Position numbers and translations under genes: made by a program. Source: Suillus spraguei (taxonomy: Eukaryota; Basidiomycota; Agaricomycetes; Boletales; Suillaceae). From it: a stretch of DNA of 64,000 bases. Positions 58,007-64,000 of the stretch are shown here, piece after piece. The number at the start of each line of letters is the position of its first letter. Position 1 is the first letter of the stretch. The stretch spans positions 1 through 64,000 of the forward strand of contig JABCPU010000018.1 in NCBI GenBank assembly GCA_016800925.1, written 5' to 3'. A model generated the notes under the pieces. That model had not been told where the DNA came from. It did no database searches and saw only the letters and a program-made list of their open reading frames with translations.

Positions 58007-59468
58007 GGACCGCCTAAATACTGTGAGGCTCCGGGGCCTCCACCACTCTCAGGCGTGTTCCCCAACTCCCACGTTAGTAGGAAGAGGGTTAAGTGACTTT
58101 TGCCAGGAACCTGACCATCTTACATAACGTTTAACGATGGATAGTCACGGTGGATGACTTTCTGTAGGAAACGTCTTATTGTGCCATAAGCTGATGCCAT
58201 TTTAGGTAATCGAATGATGTTTGCCTGTACTCATGACGGCAAATCCCGAAGCCTCCTGTCAAAGCCCTGCAGACTGCCGTAACGGTTCTGCGCATTGAAA
58301 GTCATTCACCATGAAAATTTCGCTTCATGCATTTGTTGTAAGGTGCGGAGTCAAATGTTGAGCGATAACGAGAAACCATTAAGGGCATGAGTGCGAAAAT
58401 TTACATTAATGTTGACATGGGAGACCCAACACAGTACTAGTGTGTTGGGTGACAACACAGCAATATGCCTTTATCCTTCAATATATCGTGCTAACTTCAT
58501 AAGAATTTCATCCATATTTATACTAGTGCTCCTCATGGAAGATACTAGCCGAAACTTTGCTCAGTGATAAGGTTTGAGGAGTCAGGACGAGTCTGAAGTG
58601 GCCGGTCCGCATGGACATTAATTGCCACCAACACGCTTGGCAGCGGGGTAGCGTCAGCGGCCGCCACCACCTGCTGCCCGCCGCTGTCACACAAGTGCAT
58701 TCCTCGAGCCGCGAGCGGCAGGTACTTCTGGCAGCGGGCGTACTAGTTATGATGCGCAGCGGTCGGGCACCTTTGTCATCTCAATTTTGCCTGAATGGTC
58801 CAGACCTGGTCCCAGTGTTACATATCGAAAAATTTTCATTAGTTGCTTTCATTTATTATTGGAGCAACACCAAACATTTATCTACCGTTAGAGGCGCGGT
58901 CACTGCTTTGCAGGACTCCCTGGTCTTCCGTGTATTGAGAATTCAAAAAACGTCTTACTTGTGCCTCACACGATAAAAACTCAGCCGTCCTCAAGGAGAT
59001 ATTTGGATTCGGACACTACACTATCTAATACACGTCATCGTACATGTACAAAAATATGGGATACATTGGTAATGAGATAAATCCACAAGTAATAAAGAAA
59101 AAGGCAGTCTATCAAGTATACACCAATGAAAAGAAGTAGAAACAAATCGAAGGGACTTTAGAGAAACGAAAAAGACAGACTAGATGTGCGTTCAGAACCG
59201 CAAGCGGTGAGCGGTGGCCTTCAACTTCTTGGGCGGTAAAGCTCCAGGTCGTAGGGGACAGAAGGAGGCCGATATGTTGCAGGATTTGGTCGTAGGGGAC
59301 CTCTGACGTCGAGGATCACGGAGACGCTGGGCGGTGCGTGGAGATAGGGTGTACACAACCGGCGGTGGCCTTCAACCTCGTGGATTGCTCCAGGTCGTAG
59401 GGGACAACGAGGGAGGCCGGTTCGTGTCTTCGGGACGTAAATAGTGATGTCGATTAACCTGTACCGCT
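58007..59468. other. Spacer with a hairpin and a GC-rich patch
   Basis: Contains the probable 5' exon and promoter of the YeeE-like gene. A plus-strand open frame at 58611-58976 (121 codons from ATG) begins in a short GC-rich patch and shows no family I know, so I do not call it a gene. A pair of about 60-bp imperfect direct repeats lies at 59211-59271 and 59362-59420 (shared CGGTGGCCTTCAAC and CCAGGTCGTAGGGGACA), just downstream of the next minus-strand gene. Confidence 0.45.
58424..58450. repeat. Perfect 10-bp inverted repeat (hairpin)
   Basis: ACCCAACACA and its exact reverse complement TGTGTTGGGT are separated by the 7-base spacer GTACTAG. It could be a small transposon end, a protein-binding palindrome or chance. 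Nothing nearby decides this. Confidence 0.6.
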
Positions 59469-60471
59469 CTAATCGGGGGGCGCCAGAGTGGAGGTAAGGC
59501 CGAGCTTTGCCATGGCATCAGCCCAGCCATCGATACGAGCTTCTTTATCGGTGAGGATCTCGGCATGGAGTTGCTCGAGGTGGCCTAGTATGTATGTAAA
59601 ATCGGCGAGTGAAGCGAACACCACGAAAAATTACTTACCAATATAAGTCCGTGCGCGTGCAGCCCGCAAATGAGCACGATGCTAAACAAACCAAAATGAG
59701 CGTCGTACTTGTTTAGTGATGGGCGTGTCATACCTGCTGTTGGCGCCGGTCGATGATGAGCTTCGTATCTGGAGGCTTGGGCGGTAACTTAAACGTAATA
59801 GAATGGGACAGAGTAGTACTGCTGAGAAATAGTGCTGTTGCTGTTGTCGATCTGCATGGGAATGGAATGTCGAGGTTTGTAGGCGTCGTTCCAAGAATGA
59901 GCGGTCCAGGTGCCAGTTGCAACTGCCGAGAGAGAGGATCGGAGTTTTCGAAGGTGACAATATCTGTTCCTTTGAGTAGGTTGCCATCCTAAAGATTCAA
60001 ATATTAGACGAAGATGTTTGACAGGCTATAAAGCGTAAAGCCTCGTACCTTGCTTTCGTCGTAAAACCACTCTTTGGTGCCCAACACATCATCAAAGTCG
60101 TTGTAGTCAGCTACAAGCGTTGTATCGGACTCGACTGAGAATCGATTGTACCTCTTAGCTCTTGATGGAAGATATGTGTAGATGTCGGCGGTGTTGTTGC
60201 CAGGGAGGGGTGGTGAGTCGGGGGCATATTTCTGATTGAAGTCACCATTGAGTAGTTTCCTAGCGGTCCTGTCGGAAGCAAGAAGGAGGATCGCCGTTGA
60301 GAGGCAGAGATCTGCCGCGGCGAGACCAATGGTGACGATGGTGACGCGTTCGGCTTTCTGAACGATCTTAGCCGCATGGTCCACGGCTGTTTTCTTGAAG
60401 AACGAGACCGCGAGGAACCCATTGACAGTAACGCGGGCAGCGCCGTTGAGGATGGTGGTGGTAAAAATCAT
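59469..60471 (-). CDS. Membrane protein of unknown function
   Basis: No family recognised. The start at 60471 gives MIFTTTILNGAARVTVNGFLAVSFFKKTAVDHAAKIVQKAERVTIVTIGLAAADLCLSTAILLLAS, two likely membrane helices around a short amphipathic loop. After an intron comes DGNLLKGTDIVTFEN...LQLAPGPLILGTTPTNLDIPF and LSHSITFKLPPKPPDTKLIIDRRQQQ. Two more exons read HRAHLRAARARTYI and GHLEQLHAEILTDKEARIDGWADAMAKLGLTSTLAPPD, with TAG at 59469. The splice signals agree with frame (for example GTATGA...TTTAG and GTAAGT...ACTAG). The orderly exon structure supports a real gene. Confidence 0.6.
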
Positions 60472-60929
60472 CGTGAAGGTTGGTAAAATTATGAAGGCTT
60501 GTAAAGAAATGCGTATACGCGTGAAACGAGGCAAAATAATGGGCATTAGAATTCGCAGGTCATCGGATATTTATACTCCTGGATGGTGGCGCAGCAGATT
60601 TGAATGCGTTGAGTCACGTGTTCGTAAAATCAATCCCTTAAATAGCGAGTCAAGTACTATGCCCGATCCTTGACCACATTAAATATAATAATCATCGTCA
60701 AGACTCGTCAGGCTTTATCTGCAAGTTTATAGCTTAATATGTAGTGAGCGTAGGACAACAGCCTGGAAAGCTGTATACATGGACGTTGAGATGCGGTGTC
60801 CAATGGCAGTCCGAGTTAACGAGCAAAGCATGATTAGTAATACCTTGGTGGAGGTTCACAGCCGAATCATGAATTGATAAGATCAAGGGACACAAATATT
60901 AACTTCAAGGTCCTTTACGAGTCATCGTG

Positions 60930-62400
60930 ATGTCGCTCATCAACCAAACTTCCCGTTCAAAAGCGTCTTCCAAGCCTTCTTCGCGGCGTGCAGAAACTTC
61001 TAGAGTATACGCTCATCCCCTCCCAATCATCTTTCCAGAGCCGACGTACAAATTTCTCGGACTCTCCCTGACACGACCATTCAATCCACACTGCACGGCA
61101 CTATTCGACCCTCTCACCCGCTCAGCTTGGGTCTCAAACTCTGGAGACGCTACCCTATTATGGCAGCGCGGGTTCTTCGGAAAAGGAGACCTTTCCAGGA
61201 GTGAGCCCAGTTGGTTGGCGAGACAAATAAATGCGAGAAAAATGAAGGGCAAGGGTATGTCATTCTCTTGTACTACTCCGAACATCTTAACTCTTAACTG
61301 GTACAGGACTCACATCCGAAGAAATCACCGCCAAACGCCGTGCAGAGCGCAAGCAATTCAAGCTCGATCGTGCAAAGGCGATCGCTGCTGCCGCCGCAGA
61401 AGCAGAGACTGCTTTCAATGAACAAGGTCGCGTTATCTTGCCTGGTATTGCACCGGATGGCACACGGATAATACCCTCTGCTGCAACCTGGAAACCAACA
61501 TCTGCATCCATGCCTTCAGAACAATCACCTCCAGACGTCGCACCAGACGAAGAGGAAGAGATTGAGCCTATACAGGACCTCGAGCATCTCCAACTCTCGC
61601 TTCAAGAGGCCTTTTTCCTCGTCTGGGCACTCGACTGTTTGACAATCTTACATCCCGAAACCGTTCGTACCCTTATCCCCTCGAAACTAGCTAGTTCATC
61701 TCAATTTTTATCCCAGAATATGTCATTTACCCTCGCTGAGATATGGAATGCATTCCAAAATGCTCATATACCGTCGTCGGTACCACAACCACACGCACCG
61801 TCACAATCACGGTTCGATAATCCCTTCCTCGTGTCATATATCGCATATCACCACTACCGCTCCCTTGGTTGGGTCGTCAAAAGCGGCATCAAGTTCTGCG
61901 TTGACTACCTACTGTATAAACGTGGCCCCGTATTTCAGCATGCTGAGTGCGTGGTGTTCACTCAATCTTCACACTCCATTTTATTCTTTTCCCGAACCTA
62001 AGAGTTCCATTAGCGAACCTCATTCTTCATTTAAAGTTATATCAGTTCCACTGACATTTCCTCAGATTCGCAATTGTCGTGATTCCCGTATATGAAGACC
62101 CCGAAGATCAGGCAAACTCGCCATTCAAACTACAGAACGCAGAGCCATTCACGTGGTCATGGCTCAGCACGATAAACCGAGTCAATTCTCAAGTTCAAAA
62201 GGTTCACCTCCACCCTCTACCATTACTATCGGTTTTGGTTATGCTAAACTGGTTGACAGACGCTGGTCTTGTCGTACATCACCATACCTGCGGAATCACG
62301 AGTATCCCCAAAAGTTCTCTCCTCACCGGCGTGCTTTGCGCATTATTCCGTGCGTGAGGTTGTGCTGAGGCGCTTCATTCCGGCGCGCATGCGGGACTAG
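60930..62400 (+). CDS. SEN2: tRNA-splicing endonuclease subunit Sen2 (catalytic)
   Basis: Cleaves the 5' splice site of nuclear pre-tRNAs within the Sen2-Sen34-Sen15-Sen54 complex. Start at 60930: MSLINQTSRSKASSKPSSRR, then YAHPLPIIFPEP, ALFDPLTRSAWVSNSGDATLLWQRGFFGKGDLSRSEPSW, LTSEEITAKRRAERKQFKLDRA, LQLSLQEAFFLVWALDCLTI and [50 protein letters not shown]. The last segment contains the catalytic Tyr of LLYKRGP and the His of QHAE; the third catalytic residue, Lys, is expected in the following region. SWLSTINRVNSQVQK splices to TLVLSYITIPAE, SSPACFAHYSVREVVLRRFIPARMRD (TAG at 62398). Intact and full length. Confidence 0.92.
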
Positions 62401-63671
62401 CTGCTCGAGGGGGGGTTCCATATCGAGTGTCAAACTTACGGGAGTAACGCCCCTGTCAAACTTACGGGAGTAACGGGGCGTTCACTACGCTCAGTGACCT
62501 TTATGTCACGGGCAGACCCAGTGGTAATACAGTATCCGACCACAGCATTAGCCTGAAAGTGCTAAAATGGCATCCCTTGGTTTCACTTGAGATCGATACT
62601 AATGCTGGTAGTTTGGCTACCAGTGGATTTCCACGCCAGAACTTCGCAATACCAATCAATGATATGCCAGTATTGCAGATGTCAGCATCTATTCAAAAGG
62701 GGTGTCAGGACTTACTTCACTTTCTTTACAACGTCCTAGGGCTTCAACTTGAAGTTCAAACACCGGGACTCTGCGAACTGGAGAGGTCGGTGCCAATATC
62801 TTATGATGTCACTAGTGAAAATCCATATGCATGAAGGGGCGGAATCAACGCGGAATGCTGGTGTACGGAGCAGTAGGTGACTGTAGGCATGGGAACAGGA
62901 ACGCAGCACAAGCACATTTGTAAGAGAGGTGCGCGTACCATGCACAATGTCATCCACGATAGGTGGTCGTGCATCATGGATGAATCCACAGTAGTACCTC
63001 ACCAGGCCCCTGGCGCGCTACCCATGCATGCTTGAAAACCGAATGGCCCGTCTGGTTAAAGTTAAACTCCCAAGTTCTGTTGTTGTTGAAACAACCAATA
63101 CACTATAGAAAGGCCGCAGCCTCCGTCAAGGCATAAAGCTTTATCGCGGTGCGATATGCAGCCAGCCGACAAAAAAAGACGTTTCGAAAATTCGACTCGC
63201 TTCCGCGTTGCCACTCCTGATAATGCGAGGTTCCTAGTTAGCGCTCTGCAGGGGAGATAACTCTAGAGTAAGCAATGATTGCTCGGAAACAGAACCGCAT
63301 GTACAGCACGAAGTCTTGATTACGCGAATGACATCCTGCTCCACCCAAGTCTAGTATGTACCCCGCTAAATAGGTGACATAGCGATGATTGAGGATGTAT
63401 CGATGGTAAAAATGTCACAAGATAGCACTGGGAGGAATGAATTTTGGGCGAATAAAGTTAGGAATTGTACATGCGTGGCGTGACTGAGAAACCTGTCCTT
63501 TATAGAGATTGGCAGAATCGGTTCAACTACGTGCATGTCTATGTCCAAAAGATACAAAACCGGGCTGCACGGCTACATTTTCGTCCAGGAGAATCAAAGT
63601 AATGATGAAATAATGGATGGAAGCAAACTCTGAAAACATGGTCAGACACGATTTGCACCAGGAAAATTTGA
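62401..63671. other. Spacer between SEN2 and the partial right-end gene
   Basis: No conserved protein was recognised. A plus-strand frame at 62559-62834 and minus-strand frames at 62736-63002 and 63366-63557 have no motif. The region is convergent, so it holds both 3' untranslated regions plus about 1 kb of unexplained sequence. Confidence 0.45.
62428..62475 (+). repeat. 26-bp period direct repeat (two copies)
   Basis: Two consecutive copies of a 22-bp core (TGTCAAACTTACGGG then AGTAACG) begin at 62428 and 62454, with CCCC after the first and GGGG after the second. The two 4-bp tails are complementary, which also allows a small hairpin. It lies 28 bp after the SEN2 stop codon. Confidence 0.7.
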
Positions 63672-64000
63672 TCATACCGAAATGTCTGAAGCAGATATCG
63701 GACATACGAAACTGGCAGGAATGCTCAGCACCGGGTAAACCACGAAAAATAAGACGCGTAATCCAACCTGAACAAGGAAAATGCAAGTGAGAATTCCATA
63801 AATAACACTTTGTACGTGCACGGACCGTGATGTCAAGGTTGACTGTAATATCTTCCGCTGCTCCACCACCCACACCGCATTTTGAAGCGAGATTAGTCAA
63901 GATGTCTATGTCTGAAGACGTGTCTGCACTGAATTCCAGCGAAAAGGGGAATGTGAAGTTGGTTTGGGAGTTGGAGTTGAAGGTGATGCCAGTCTCAGTG
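63672..64000 (-). CDS. LEA-like/DUF3712-type secreted or membrane-associated protein, C-terminal part (runs off the window)
   Basis: Minus strand from the window edge reads TETGITFNSNSQTNFTFPFSLEFS, DTSSDIDILTNLASKCGVGGGAAEDITVNLDIT. After an intron of about 76 bp (donor GTCCGT, acceptor GTTCAG) it reads VGLRVLFFVVYPVLSIPASFVCPISASDISV with TGA at 63672. The beta-sandwich-like pattern (N-rich F.F....D.L........G.....I.V.....VRVLF...P....ASF.CPI) resembles the C-terminal domain of fungal late-embryogenesis-abundant-like membrane proteins. The N-terminus lies beyond the right edge. The exact family is tentative. Confidence 0.55.

Noticed and set aside
58611..58976. 121-codon ATG open frame
   Set aside because: It runs from a GC-rich patch into AT-rich spacer with no recognisable domain. 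Likely spurious.

Overview
The window looks like nuclear DNA of an agaricomycete fungus (Basidiomycota), possibly from the Boletales. The evidence is the dense set of short GT-AG introns (about 47-60 bp), the Plavaka-type transposase with several LTR insertions, a DUF6533 membrane protein, and fungal housekeeping genes such as GPI14, SAR1, NMT1, UFD1, CCT4, VMA8, OGG1, NPR2, RCL1, UBA3, SLT11/ECM2 and SEN2. All names rest on reading the translations by eye. No database search was run.

Layout. (1) 1-10 kb is a transposon graveyard. A minus-strand Plavaka transposase pseudogene (1 to about 6190) is split by three LTR-like insertions, one of which carries a fourth inside it. Next to it lie truncated LTR copies, a truncated Harbinger-like transposase, a 60-bp minisatellite and a tandem array of tRNA-like units. 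(2) 11-22 kb holds two tandem, closely related oligopeptide transporter genes (OPT family) that share a nearly identical internal tract including an intron. A probably damaged secreted-protein gene lies between them and a decayed MFS transporter follows. (3) 22.8-32.5 kb is a compact housekeeping block: GPI14(+), SAR1(-), NMT1(+), UFD1(-), CCT4(+), then an intact tRNA-Phe(GAA) gene on the minus strand. (4) 32.6-40.6 kb is repeat-rich again: a DUF6533 gene, a second tRNA-like array, a repeat shared with the 10 kb region and a decayed DUF6570/Helitron-like protein. (5) 40.6-62.4 kb is a second housekeeping block: VMA8(+), RPL26(-), FRG1(+), an unknown gene(+), SRP receptor beta(+), OGG1(-), NPR2(+), RCL1(-), UBA3(+), SLT11/ECM2(+), a third tRNA-like array, a YeeE/YedE-like transporter(-), an unknown membrane protein(-) and SEN2(+). 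(6) A partial gene of the LEA-like/DUF3712 type runs off the right end on the minus strand.

The housekeeping genes are not a single pathway. Several belong to secretion and membrane biogenesis (SAR1, SRP receptor beta, GPI14, NMT1), others to proteostasis (UFD1, CCT4, UBA3), RNA processing (RCL1, SLT11, SEN2), DNA repair (OGG1) and TORC1 control (NPR2). Many are arranged head to head with only about 100-220 bp between start codons, so shared promoters are likely.

The most striking signals are the layered LTR insertions with readable target-site duplications, the three tandem arrays of tRNA-like units with box A/box B-like elements and T-runs, and the patchy conservation between the two OPT genes. 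I found no CRISPR array and no clear secondary-metabolite cluster.
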